Origin: Trebonia sp036509215
GTDB taxonomy: Bacteria > Actinomycetota > Actinomycetes > Streptosporangiales > Streptosporangiaceae
DNA length: 63,757 nt
NCBI GenBank assembly: GCA_036509215.1
Contig: DATCGA010000501.1
Location: 1-63,757 of the forward strand
Direction: 5' to 3'
The translations under genes and the position numbers were made by a program. Each line of letters starts with the position of its first letter. Positions within the stretch are counted from its first letter, which is position 1. The notes below the pieces were generated by a model. The model did not search any database, was not told the DNA's origin, and saw nothing but the letters and a program-made list of their open reading frames with translations. Below are positions 27,904 through 35,465 of the stretch, piece after piece.

Positions 27904-28376
27904 TGGACCGCCTCGACACCTGGCTGAACGCGCAACGCGGCTGGCGGCGCTTCGGTCTGCTCCTGGTGCAGATCGGCCCGATCGCCGTGCTGCTCGCCTT
28001 CTGCGTCGTGAGGGTATCCGGCCCCAGCCTCCCTCCTCTTGGCCTGGCCTTCGCCGGAGTCGTCGCGCTGGGCCTCGCCGGAGCTGCACTGCTGAGCCTT
28101 CTCCGGCTCTGGCTCCACGCAAGGCGCGGCAGGGACGACCGCAAAAAGCAGGTACCCCTGCTCACATGGCGTGCCATCGCTTACTCCCCTGTCATGATGG
28201 GCCCCTTCATCCTCATAGTGAGCTTCAATAACGCATCGCCCGAATGGCACCGACAGCACCACCGCGTGCTGGATATTGCCCTTCTCATTCTCTTTCCCTG
28301 CATGATCTTCGTGATGATAGAGCAATCCCGATACATGAAACGCCTGCGCGATCGGCAGAATTACTACATGACGTAG
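27903..28376 (+). CDS. Hypothetical membrane protein
   Basis: 157 residues with about four hydrophobic segments (FGLLLVQIGPIAVLLAFCVV, LGLAFAGVVALGLAGAALLS, the region AYSPVMMGPFILIVSF, and VLDILLFPCM-like IALLILFPCMIFVMI). It ends in a basic tail. GTG 27903 overlaps the last base of the previous stop, so it is in the same unit as the DUF1707 protein. The 3' half is clearly less GC-rich than its surroundings. No family was recognised. Confidence 0.75.
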   Translation: MDRLDTWLNAQRGWRRFGLLLVQIGPIAVLLAFCVVRVSGPSLPPLGLAFAGVVALGLAGAALLSLLRLWLHARRGRDDRKKQVPLLTWRAIAYSPVMMGPFILIVSFNNASPEWHRQHHRVLDIALLILFPCMIFVMIEQSRYMKRLRDRQNYYMT

Positions 28377-28420
28377 TAGAGTTTCGGGTATTCACGCTGA
28401 GCGTCGGCGGAGGCGGGTTC

Positions 28421-29611
28421 ATGGGTGCAGACGAGCTGACGGCGACGGTTGTCGGCGGCGGGATCGCGGGGCTGGCGTCGGCGGTCGCGCTCGCGCAGGC
28501 GGGCTGGCGGGTCACCGTGCTCGAGCGCGCGGCGGCGTTCGGCGAGGTCGGGGCCGGGCTGGCGACCACCGGGAACGGGATGACGGCGCTGGCCGCCCTC
28601 GGGCTCGGCCAAGCCATCGGCGAGGTTGCCTACCAGACCGGCACGGCCGGCCTGCAGGACCAGGCCGGCCGGTGGATCATGCGGATGCCCGACACCCGGT
28701 CCGACCCGGCCGCGGTCACCACGATCTGGGGGCTGCAGCGGCAGCGGCTGCACGGCGTCCTGCGCGCGGCGGCCGAGGCGGCCGACGGCGTCGAGCTCGT
28801 GACCGGCGCCGAGGTCCTCGTCGTCACGCCCGGCGCCCTCGGCGGCGAGCAGGCGACGGTGACCTGGCGCACGGACAACACAGGCCACAAGGCCAAGATG
28901 GCGCTGGTCGTCGCCGCCGACGGCGTGCGCAGCGCGATCCGGGCGCGGCTGTTCCCCGCGGCCGCGGCCCGCTACAGCGGCAGCACCAGCTGGCGCGCGA
29001 TCATCCCCGACACCGACTCCGAGGACCGGCTGGTCCAGGCGTGGGGGCCGGGCACCGAGTTCGGCTCGCTGCGGGTGAGCGCGGACGAGATCTACTGGTA
29101 CGGGTACTTCCGCAACCCGGAGGGGGCGGTCTTCGCCGACGAGCTGGCGGCCGCCCGCGAGCGCTTCGCGAGGTGGGCGCCGTGGGTTCGGGCGATGGTC
29201 GACGCCACCCCGGCCGACCGGCTGATGCGGCACGACGTCTACCACCTGCCGGGCGGCCTCCCTGGCTACGCGCACGGACGGGTCGTCTTGGTCGGCGACG
29301 CCGCCCACGCCATGCTGCCCACGGCCGGCCAGGGGGCGGCCACCGCGCTCGAGGACGGCGTCTGCGTCGGGCGCCTGATCGCCGCGCCGGTCGGGGCGGG
29401 CGGCGACCTGACGGCGGCGCTGGCCGCGTTCGACGGCGCCCGCCGGCCGCGCTGCCGGCGAATCGCCAGGACCGCGATCATGACCGCCCGGTTCGGCTGC
29501 GACCTCGGCGGCGGCTGGCGGCAGCCGGTCCGCAACGCGATCTTCCGCCGCCTGCCGGCCGGGCAGCTGGTCAAGGCGGGCCAGTCGATCGTGCGCTGGA
29601 CCGCTCCCTAG
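28421..29611 (+). CDS. FAD-dependent monooxygenase (PHBH family)
   Basis: 396 residues. The FAD-binding Rossmann motif is TVVGGGIAGLASAVALAQAG, the DG motif is VVAADGVRSAIRARL, and the GD motif is VVLVGDAAHAMLPTAGQGAA. This is the group A flavin hydroxylase pattern (salicylate hydroxylase/UbiH-like). The substrate is unknown; the lone gene gives no pathway. ATG 28421 is preceded by GGAGGCGGG. It is tail to tail with the LLM oxidoreductase. Confidence 0.93.
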   Translation: MGADELTATVVGGGIAGLASAVALAQAGWRVTVLERAAAFGEVGAGLATTGNGMTALAALGLGQAIGEVAYQTGTAGLQDQAGRWIMRMPDTRSDPAAVTTIWGLQRQRLHGVLRAAAEAADGVELVTGAEVLVVTPGALGGEQATVTWRTDNTGHKAKMALVVAADGVRSAIRARLFPAAAARYSGSTSWRAIIPDTDSEDRLVQAWGPGTEFGSLRVSADEIYWYGYFRNPEGAVFADELAAARERFARWAPWVRAMVDATPADRLMRHDVYHLPGGLPGYAHGRVVLVGDAAHAMLPTAGQGAATALEDGVCVGRLIAAPVGAGGDLTAALAAFDGARRPRCRRIARTAIMTARFGCDLGGGWRQPVRNAIFRRLPAGQLVKAGQSIVRWTAP

Positions 29612-29653
29612 CCAGCCCGCCCGACGGGGCAATGCGGCGGCTGAGAGTCGCCC

Positions 29654-29667
29654 GGGTCCGTTCGATA
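29654..29667 (+). repeat. Partial copy D of the dispersed intergenic element
   Basis: GGTCCGTTCGATA matches the element core (GGTCCGTTCGA) and shares the TA extension with copy A at 9010-9034. It lies between two convergent genes, so a promoter role is doubtful for this copy. Confidence 0.45.
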
Positions 29668-29707
29668 AAACGATTTTTGGGCTTTTAGCGGGCGGCGTAG
29701 TCGGGGG

Positions 29708-30763
29708 CTACCGCCAGCCGAGGCCGGGGGCCACGTGGGTCAGGACGGACTCGATGACGTGCGCGTTGTACTCGACGCCGAGCTGGTTGGGGACGGTGAG
29801 CAGCAGGGTGTCGGCGGCGGCGATGCCCTCGTCCTCCTTGAGCTGCTCGATCAGCTTGTCGGGCTCGGCCGCGTAGCTGCGGCCGAAGATCGCCTGGGTG
29901 CTCGCGTCGATGTGGCCGATCTGGTCCTCGTCGGTGCCGCGGCCGCCGAAGTAGGCCCAGTCGCGCTCGTCGGTGAGCGCGAAGATGGACCGGCTGACCG
30001 ACACCCGCGGCTCGCGGTCGTGGCCCGCTTCCTTCCACGCCTGGCGGTAGCCCCGGATCTGCTCGGCCTGCTGGACGTGGAACGGCTTGTCCGACTCATG
30101 GTCGACCAGGGTCGAGCTCTGCAGGTTCATGCCCATCGTCGCCGCCCACTTGGCGGTCTTCTGCGATCCGGCGCCCCACCAGATCCGCTCGCGGAGCCCG
30201 GCCGAGTACGGCTCGATGCGCAGCAGGCCGGGCTGGTTGCGGAACATCGGGCGCGGGTTCGGCTGGGCGAAGCCCTCGCCCTTCAGCGCCGTCAGCAGCA
30301 CCTCGGCGTGCTCGCGGGCCATGTCGGCGTCGCTCTTGCCCTCGGGCGGCTGGTAGCCGAAGTACCGCCAGCCGTCGATGACCTGCTCGGGGGATCCCCG
30401 GCTGATGCCAAGCTGGAGACGGCCGCCGGCGATGAGGTCGGCCGCGCCGGCGTCCTCGGCGAAGTAGAGCGGGTTCTCGTAGCGCATGTCGATGACGGCC
30501 GTGCCGATCTCGATCTTGCTGGTCTTGGCGCCGACGGCGGCGAGCAGCGGGAACGGGGAACCCAGCTGCTGGGCGAAGTGGTGCACGCGGAAGTAGGCGC
30601 CATCGGCGCCGAGCTCCTCGGCCGCTACCGCCAGGTCGATCGACTGCAGCAGCGAGTCAGACGCCGACTGCACCTGCGAGCCCGGCGCCGTCGACCAGTG
30701 ACCGAACGAGAGAAACCCGATACTCTTCACGCCCCGCTTGAACGCGGGCCCCTGTATCCGCAT
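29708..30763 (-). CDS. LLM class flavin-dependent oxidoreductase
   Basis: About 351 residues, luciferase-like TIM barrel. It has the early motif SIGFLSFGHWSTAPGS, the EELGADGAYFRVHHFAQQ strand-loop, IEIGTAVIDMRYENPLYFAE, and GGRLQLGISRGSPEQVIDG, all typical of the family. It probably uses FMN or F420 with an unknown substrate. ATG 30763 gives a 10-residue N-terminal extension over GTG 30730 (VKSIGFLSFGHW), which matches the family start and may be the true one. It is the last of three minus-strand genes after soxR and DUF899, with its own spacing of 82 bases. Confidence 0.92.
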   Translation of the reverse strand: MRIQGPAFKRGVKSIGFLSFGHWSTAPGSQVQSASDSLLQSIDLAVAAEELGADGAYFRVHHFAQQLGSPFPLLAAVGAKTSKIEIGTAVIDMRYENPLYFAEDAGAADLIAGGRLQLGISRGSPEQVIDGWRYFGYQPPEGKSDADMAREHAEVLLTALKGEGFAQPNPRPMFRNQPGLLRIEPYSAGLRERIWWGAGSQKTAKWAATMGMNLQSSTLVDHESDKPFHVQQAEQIRGYRQAWKEAGHDREPRVSVSRSIFALTDERDWAYFGGRGTDEDQIGHIDASTQAIFGRSYAAEPDKLIEQLKEDEGIAAADTLLLTVPNQLGVEYNAHVIESVLTHVAPGLGWR

Positions 30764-30845
30764 TCCTTGACGGGATAACACGCCGACGTGGCCCTGCCCA
30801 CACCTGGTGCACGCGCGCCGCGCGGCGTCTTGCGAGCCGGGCGGT

Positions 30846-31475
30846 CTACCCGTACGTCGGATGCTGCGGCCAGCCGGCCGGCGAGTCCTCCCAGTCCTCC
30901 TGCCGGCCGTACGGGGCCAGGTCGAGGAGGTTGTTGACGAACAGCAGCCGGTCAACGCCGCGGGCCTTGGTGAAGTAGGTCTGGTACACCCCGTCCTCGT
31001 CGCGGAAGAACATGCTGAACCCGAAGAACCCCTCCGTGCCGCAGTCATCGGAGAACGTCGTGCCCCGCGACGACACGAACGGCATGGTCCAGCCCATCTT
31101 CGCCTTGTACGCCTCGATCTGGGCGATCGGCATGTTGGAGACGGTCGCCCACGCGACGCCGTTCTCGGCCAGGCCGTCCAGGTTGACGACGTTGCTGGTG
31201 AACCACGTGCAACCCGGGCAGAACTCGTCCGGGCCGTTGTCCATGAACTGGTAGACGGCCAGCTGCGCGTGATCGCCGAACAGATCGCGCAGCGTGGTGG
31301 TGCCGTCCGCAGTCTCGAACGTGTAGTCATCGAACTTGACCATCGGCAGCCGGCGCCGCCTGGCGGCGATCGCGTCCAGCGTCCTGGTGGCTTCCTTCTC
31401 GGCCTTGAGCAGCTCGTCACGGGCCTGCTGCCACTCGGCAGCCGACACGACCTTCGGTTTAGCTATCCCTGTCAT
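30846..31475 (-). CDS. DUF899 family thioredoxin-like protein
   Basis: 209 residues. The DUF899 layout is complete: the N-terminal AEWQQARDELLKAEKEATR helix, ARRRRLPMV, the strand LAVYQFM, and the redox motif FCPGCTWFTSNV (CxxC type) in thioredoxin position. SNMPIAQIEAYKAKMGW and the C-terminal YQTYFTKARGVD complete it. The family is thought to be a thioredoxin-like reductase with unknown partner. ATG 31475 follows GGAGG. A full copy of the dispersed element lies about 80 bases upstream. Confidence 0.93.
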   Translation of the reverse strand: MTGIAKPKVVSAAEWQQARDELLKAEKEATRTLDAIAARRRRLPMVKFDDYTFETADGTTTLRDLFGDHAQLAVYQFMDNGPDEFCPGCTWFTSNVVNLDGLAENGVAWATVSNMPIAQIEAYKAKMGWTMPFVSSRGTTFSDDCGTEGFFGFSMFFRDEDGVYQTYFTKARGVDRLLFVNNLLDLAPYGRQEDWEDSPAGWPQHPTYG

Positions 31476-31554
31476 GGCGCGTGGCCTCCGTGTTAGTCCT
31501 CACCTAAATCCCAGACTGCGCGCTCGCGGGTTTCTCATCGGTCGGCCGCCGCCT

Positions 31555-31585
31555 AGATCAAATTCTTTATCTCGAACGGACCGTG
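31555..31585 (-). repeat. Copy B of the dispersed intergenic element (31 bases)
   Basis: On the minus strand: CACGGTCCGTTCGAGAT, six variable bases, TTTGATCT. Both blocks are identical to copy C at 40070-40100. It sits between the soxR stop (31601) and the DUF899 start (31475), upstream of the latter in the direction of transcription. Confidence 0.65.
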
Positions 31586-31600
31586 CATGACTCCCCGAGC

Positions 31601-32050
31601 TCACAGGTTCCTGGGGCCGGGTCCCTGGCGCCCGAGGATGTCACCGGGGTTGATGAGCTTGCACAGGTCCAGGGACAGGCACCCGCAGCCGATGCACCCG
31701 CTGAGGTTGTCGCGCAGGCGCTGGAGCCGGCTGATCTGGTCGTCGAGCTCGCCCCGCCACGCCTCCGACAGGCGCTCCCAGTCCCGGCGGGTGGGGGTGC
31801 GGCGGTCGGGCAGCTGGTCGAGCGCGGCCTTGATGCGCGCCAGCGGGATCCCGACGCCCTGCGAGGCGCGGATGAACGCCACCCGGCGAAGCGCCTCCCG
31901 CGGGTACCGGCGCTGGTTGCCGGCAGTCCGCCGGCTGGAGATGAGCCCCTGCGCCTCGTAGAAGTGCAGCGCGGAAACGGCCACGCCGCTGCGCGCGGCC
32001 ACCTCGCCAACGGAGAGCTCTCCCGCCACGGCCGCCTGTTCCCTGTCCAT
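31601..32050 (-). CDS. soxR: Redox-sensitive transcriptional activator SoxR
   Basis: 149 residues, MerR family. Helix-turn-helix ELSVGEVAARSGVAVSALHF followed by YEAQGLI, wing RTAGNQRRYPREALRRVAFI, dimerisation helix, and the [2Fe-2S] cluster motif CIGCGCLSLDLC near the C-terminus (all four Cys present). This senses redox-active compounds or superoxide. The ATG is at 32050. The divergent PPOX gene has a MerR-type promoter with an 18-base SoxR-like box at 32059-32076. As in other actinobacteria, no soxS is present, so SoxR would act directly on the neighbour gene. Confidence 0.96.
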   Translation of the reverse strand: MDREQAAVAGELSVGEVAARSGVAVSALHFYEAQGLISSRRTAGNQRRYPREALRRVAFIRASQGVGIPLARIKAALDQLPDRRTPTRRDWERLSEAWRGELDDQISRLQRLRDNLSGCIGCGCLSLDLCKLINPGDILGRQGPGPRNL

Positions 32051-32054
32051 GAGC

Positions 32055-32085
32055 TTGACCTGAACATTACTTGAGGTCTTAGCGT
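32055..32085 (+). promoter_or_regulatory. SoxR box in a MerR-type promoter (19-base spacer)
   Basis: The -35 TTGACC (32055-32060) and -10 TAGCGT (32080-32085) are 19 bases apart, the stretched spacing typical of MerR-family targets. Between them lies CCTGAACATTACTTGAGG (32059-32076), which matches the enterobacterial SoxR box CCTCAAGTTAACTTGAGG at 14 of 18 positions. The -10 ends 6 bases before ATG 32092, so the mRNA should be leaderless. Confidence 0.8.
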
Positions 32086-32091
32086 GGTTGC

Positions 32092-32520
32092 ATGATCCTC
32101 ACCGACGCCGAGCAGCGTTTCCTCGCCCGCCAGCCCCTGGGCCACCTCGCGACCATCGGCCCCGACGGAACGCCCCAGGTGAAGCCGCTCGGGTTCACCT
32201 GGAACGCGGCCCTGGGCACGATCGACATCGCCGGCTTCAACATGGGCGCCAGCGCCAAGTACCGCAACGTCCGGGCCAACCCCCGGGTCGCCCTCGTCGT
32301 CGACGAGATGACCGAGGCCAGCATGGAGGGAGCCCACTTCCTGGAGATCAGGGGCGTCGCCGAGACCGTCATCGGCCGGGCCTCGGCCGACGGCCACCTG
32401 GCGCCGGAGATCATCCGCGTCCACCCGCGGCGGGTCATCGCCTACAACGTCGATCCGGAGCAGCCTGGCCTCCAGTCGCGCGATGCCGGGGCCGGCGACT
32501 CCCAGCCGAACGTGGCCTGA
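32092..32520 (+). CDS. PPOX class F420/FMN-dependent oxidoreductase
   Basis: 142 residues, split-barrel fold. It begins with EQRFLARQPLGHLATIGPDG, then TPQVKPLGFTWN; NMGASAKYRNVRANPRVALVVDE is the usual cofactor-binding middle part, and EIIRVHPRRVIAYNVDPE is the C-terminal strand pair. The F420 subgroup is suggested by this pattern, but FMN cannot be excluded. It is the direct target of the SoxR-type promoter upstream. Only 4 bases separate it from the dehydrogenase gene, so both are probably SoxR-controlled. Confidence 0.9.
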   Translation: MILTDAEQRFLARQPLGHLATIGPDGTPQVKPLGFTWNAALGTIDIAGFNMGASAKYRNVRANPRVALVVDEMTEASMEGAHFLEIRGVAETVIGRASADGHLAPEIIRVHPRRVIAYNVDPEQPGLQSRDAGAGDSQPNVA

Positions 32521-32524
32521 GCCG

Positions 32525-34234
32525 GTGCGCGTCATCTCGGTCGCCCGGTTCGGCGGCCCGGAAGTGCTGATGCCGGCCGAGGCGCCGGACCCGGTGGCCG
32601 CCCCCGGAGAAGTCGTGATCGCCGCCAGCGCCAGCGACGTGATGTTCGTGGACACCATGATCCGTTCCGGGCGCGGGGCCGGCTTCTTTCCGATCCGGCC
32701 GCCGTACGTCCCCGGGGGCGGGATCGGCGGGGAGGTGATCTCGGTCGGCGGCGGCGTCGACGCCGGCTGGCTCGGCCGGCCGGTCATCGCCCACACCGGC
32801 GGGCCCGGGGGCGGCGGCGGGTACGCCGAGCGGGCCGCGGTCAGCCTCGAGGACACGGTCGCGGTCCCCGACGGCCTCGACCCGCTGCTGGCGGTGGCGA
32901 TCGTCCACGACGGGCCGACGGCGCTTCGCGTCGCCCGGCTGGTCGACGTCCGGCCTGGGGAGCAGGTCCTGGTCCTCGGGGCGGCCGGCGGCATGGGCAT
33001 CCTCCTCGTCCAGCTCCTGCGAGCGCGCGGGGCGCGGGTCATCGGCGCCGTCCGGGGCAAGGCCAAGGCGGACGCCGTGGCCGAGGCCGGGGCCGACGCG
33101 GTGATCGACTACGGCCGGCCCGACTGGACGTCCCTGGTGCTGGACGCCACGGGCGGGGCCGGCCCGGCGGTCGTGCTCGACGGCGTCGGCGGCCAACTCG
33201 GCCTCGACGCCTACGGGATCATCGCCGACGGCGGCCGCTTCTCCGCCCACGGGGCGCCGAGCGGCGCCTTCGCCGCGATCGACCCGGGCGACGCTGGCCG
33301 GAGGAAGGTGACGGTCACCGGTCTCGGGGACCTTCAGGTCCGGCCGGGCGAACGGGCCGACCTAGCCCGTCAGCTGCTGCCCGAGGTCGCCTCGGGGAAA
33401 ATCCGCCCGCTCATCGGCCAGAGGTTCCCGCTCGCCGAGGCCGCCCGCGCGCACACGCTGCTCGAAACCAGGCAGGCCATCGCCAAGACCCTGCTGACAT
33501 CTGTCTTATTCGGCTTCGGCTTCGGCTTCGTCTTGGTCGAGGTAGAGGCAGAACGGGTGGCCCGCCGGGTCGTAGAGCACGCGCACGTCTTCCTGCGGCT
33601 GGAACTCGGCCAGCGTCGCGCCGCGTTCGATGGCGCCGGCGACGCCGGCCGCCAGGTCGTCGACCGCGATGTCGATGTGCATCATCATCCGCTGGCGGCC
33701 CTCGGCGGCCGGCCAGACCGGGGGAACGTAGTCGGGCGCGTCGTCGAAGCTCAGGTAGGACGAGGTCCCGGGTACTTGAATCGCGGCGCCGTTCGGCTCC
33801 CGCACCGACACCGGCCACCCGAGCAGGTAAGAGTAGAAATCGGCGAGCGCCTGGGCGTCGGGCGCCTCGAGAACCACGCCCCACCAATCTGCCCTGGACC
33901 GTCCGCGCATACGGTCATTATTCCGCTTCTGCGGGCACCTTGCCCGGGTCGGCGGTCACGCCCAGGTCGCGTGCCGCGGCCGAAATCTGCCGGGCAAGCT
34001 CGACGTCGCGCGAGCTCAGCCCGCCGACGTCGTGCGTCATCAGGCGCACGACGACACTCGGGTACCGCAGATCAACATCGGGATGGTGGTTGGCGGCGTC
34101 GGCGAGCTCGCCGATCGCGTCGACCAGTGCGACCCCGGCCCGGAACGACCCGGTCCCGAAGTACGCGCAGGCGGCGCCCGACACCACCCGCCAGTCGCCG
34201 ACGCCGTCGGCCTCGAGGAACTCTTGCGGGCTGA
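32525..34234 (+). CDS. Zinc-type (quinone reductase-like) dehydrogenase with anomalous C-terminal read-through
   Basis: The first 325 residues are a normal medium-chain dehydrogenase of the QOR group. The GroES-like part is VRVISVARFGGPEVLMPAEA, the nucleotide motif is VLVLGAAGGMGILLVQLLRA, and the final helix AARAHTLLETRQAIAKTLLT is where family members end (about 33497). No stop follows. The frame stays open to 34234, adding about 245 residues that are the mirror of two genes on the other strand (VOC and pterin dehydratase). Either the native stop was lost or there is a base error near 33497. Start GTG 32525 is 4 bases after the PPOX stop. The substrate is unknown. Confidence 0.8.
   Translation: MRVISVARFGGPEVLMPAEAPDPVAAPGEVVIAASASDVMFVDTMIRSGRGAGFFPIRPPYVPGGGIGGEVISVGGGVDAGWLGRPVIAHTGGPGGGGGYAERAAVSLEDTVAVPDGLDPLLAVAIVHDGPTALRVARLVDVRPGEQVLVLGAAGGMGILLVQLLRARGARVIGAVRGKAKADAVAEAGADAVIDYGRPDWTSLVLDATGGAGPAVVLDGVGGQLGLDAYGIIADGGRFSAHGAPSGAFAAIDPGDAGRRKVTVTGLGDLQVRPGERADLARQLLPEVASGKIRPLIGQRFPLAEAARAHTLLETRQAIAKTLLTSVLFGFGFGFVLVEVEAERVARRVVEHAHVFLRLELGQRRAAFDGAGDAGRQVVDRDVDVHHHPLAALGGRPDRGNVVGRVVEAQVGRGPGYLNRGAVRLPHRHRPPEQVRVEIGERLGVGRLENHAPPICPGPSAHTVIIPLLRAPCPGRRSRPGRVPRPKSAGQARRRASSARRRRASSGARRHSGTADQHRDGGWRRRRARRSRRPVRPRPGTTRSRSTRRRRPTPPASRRRRRPRGTLAG
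33506..33910 (-). CDS. VOC family (glyoxalase-like) protein
   Basis: 134 residues. One vicinal-oxygen-chelate unit pair: WWGVVLEAPDAQALADFYSYLLGWPV, then MMMHIDIAVDDLAAGVAGAIERGA and VRVLYDPAGHPFCLYLD. Metal-ligand positions (His in MHIDI, Glu-like acid late) are partly conserved, so function may be lyase, dioxygenase or binding. It ends in (EA)n encoded by a GAAGCC hexamer repeat. It follows the pterin dehydratase by 7 bases on the same strand and lies fully opposite the read-through tail of the dehydrogenase. Confidence 0.88.
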   Translation of the reverse strand: MRGRSRADWWGVVLEAPDAQALADFYSYLLGWPVSVREPNGAAIQVPGTSSYLSFDDAPDYVPPVWPAAEGRQRMMMHIDIAVDDLAAGVAGAIERGATLAEFQPQEDVRVLYDPAGHPFCLYLDQDEAEAEAE

Positions 34235-34247
34235 TCCGTTCAGTCAT
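33918..34247 (-). CDS. 4a-hydroxytetrahydrobiopterin dehydratase
   Basis: 109 residues, PCD/DCoH family. The catalytic signature is ANHHPDVDLRYPSVVVRLMT (two adjacent His plus the Pro-Asp), followed by HDVGGLSSRDVELARQIS. It dehydrates 4a-hydroxy-tetrahydropterin produced by aromatic amino-acid hydroxylases; no such hydroxylase is in the window. ATG 34247 lies 6 bases after TAGGTT, probably leaderless. It leads a two-gene unit with the VOC protein. Confidence 0.93.
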   Translation of the reverse strand: MTERISPQEFLEADGVGDWRVVSGAACAYFGTGSFRAGVALVDAIGELADAANHHPDVDLRYPSVVVRLMTHDVGGLSSRDVELARQISAAARDLGVTADPGKVPAEAE

Positions 34248-34316
34248 GCCCGCAACCTACCCGTCAGCGGAGCCGGGGAACGCGGCAACGCGCGCGCTCA
34301 GCGGGACGCGCCGCGC

Positions 34317-34342
34317 GCGGATTGTCAGAGCGGATTGTCAGA
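34317..34342 (+). repeat. Two tandem copies of GCGGATTGTCAGA
   Basis: The 13-base unit is repeated exactly at 34317-34329 and 34330-34342. It ends 10 bases before a TACTAT -10 box (34352-34357). The position suits activator or repressor binding at the promoter of the small gene at 34364. Confidence 0.65.
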
Positions 34343-34363
34343 GCCGCGCCCTACTATCCGAGC

Positions 34364-34483
34364 GTGACCACCGCTGCCGTTGAGGACGTCCGCGTTGCCG
34401 GCGCCATGATCACCTGCGCCTCGATCGTCTTCGCGTGCGCGCTGGCCGCCGGGCTGGTGCCGACGATCCGTCGCATCGGCTAG
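34364..34483 (+). CDS. Small single-span membrane peptide (39 residues)
   Basis: GTG 34364 opens a 39-residue frame with one hydrophobic stretch (VAGAMITCASIVFACALAAG) and a basic end (IRRIG). The start is 6 bases after TACTAT, a good -10 box, so a leaderless mRNA is likely. No family was recognised. The promoter, codon use and clean hydrophobic helix support a real gene. Confidence 0.55.
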   Translation: MTTAAVEDVRVAGAMITCASIVFACALAAGLVPTIRRIG

Positions 34484-34682
34484 TTTCCCGGTGTGGACTG
34501 CTCGGACGCGCTACGGGCAGCCGTCTCCGGCGGCCTTTAATGGTGTTATGCCGGATATATTGAGATTTGCGCTGACATCAGATTCAACAATGCTAATTTA
34601 TTATGTATTGAACTAGCGCTCCTGCTATGTTGCGGTGATTGCGAGTAGGCCAACAGGACCACATCTTCGTTCTGGAGTTGTT

Positions 34683-35447
34683 ATGCGCCGTCTTCCGCTA
34701 ATCGCCGCCATCTATACAGCGGGCGCAGTGCTTACCGCCTGTTCAAGCACTACTTCGACCGGGCCGGCCGTCGCCGCATTGTCCTCCGGAACTCACCAAC
34801 CATGCGCATCGACCTTGGCGGCGTGGCAGCACGGTCCTGGCGGCAGCGCCCTTCGCTCTGCGCTAACCGCCAGTTCGGCCATGGGCGCCGCACTGGAAAG
34901 CGGCAGCCGCACACGGGTTACCGGAGCGGCACAGGGGCTGGATTCCGCCGCAAGCCGCGCCGATAGCCATCTGCCGCCCGTTTGCGCGGATCATGGCTCC
35001 GCTTATCAAATCGCCATGCATGACTGGATGATCGGCGCGTCGGACGCGAGGGATGGCAGGCTCGAGGAAACGTCTTCGAAGATCGCCACCGGAGCGCACG
35101 TAATTGACGCGGTCACGATGCTCCAACGGCTATCGCCAACCCTGCTCAAGAGCCTGTCACGGCCGGTGGCGATCCCAACCGAGTCTGCTCCGCCGCCGCC
35201 CCCGCCTGCGCCTGCGCCGCCGCCTTCGCCTGCCGCCACGACGGCCGCTCCGTCAGCTGCGCCCGCACCTGCAACCACCCAGGCCGCGGCGACGCCTGCG
35301 GGCTGCTACCCGATCAGCGATGAAGGGACGTGCTACAAGCCCGGCGAGTACTGTCGCGACGACGACCACGGAACCTCCGGTGTAGCAGGCGATGGTGAAG
35401 CGATCACCTGCGAGGACAACGACGGGTGGCGTTGGGAGCCGTCCTGA
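34683..35447 (+). CDS. Lipoprotein with Pro-rich linker and Cys-rich C-terminal domain
   Basis: 254 residues from ATG 34683. It has a lipoprotein signal peptide with lipobox (AVLTAC, Cys about 20) and a helical domain to about residue 170. A Pro/Ala linker of about 50 residues leads to a 50-residue C-terminal domain with four Cys (GCYPISDEGTCYKPGEYCRD, later ITCEDNDGWRWEP). This ending recurs at the C-terminus of many actinobacterial secreted proteins and probably forms a small disulfide fold. It should be anchored outside the membrane. It is preceded by an unusually AT-rich stretch (34490-34640). Confidence 0.82.
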   Translation: MRRLPLIAAIYTAGAVLTACSSTTSTGPAVAALSSGTHQPCASTLAAWQHGPGGSALRSALTASSAMGAALESGSRTRVTGAAQGLDSAASRADSHLPPVCADHGSAYQIAMHDWMIGASDARDGRLEETSSKIATGAHVIDAVTMLQRLSPTLLKSLSRPVAIPTESAPPPPPPAPAPPPSPAATTAAPSAAPAPATTQAAATPAGCYPISDEGTCYKPGEYCRDDDHGTSGVAGDGEAITCEDNDGWRWEPS

Positions 35448-35465
35448 TCACGCTGGCCGGGGCGG

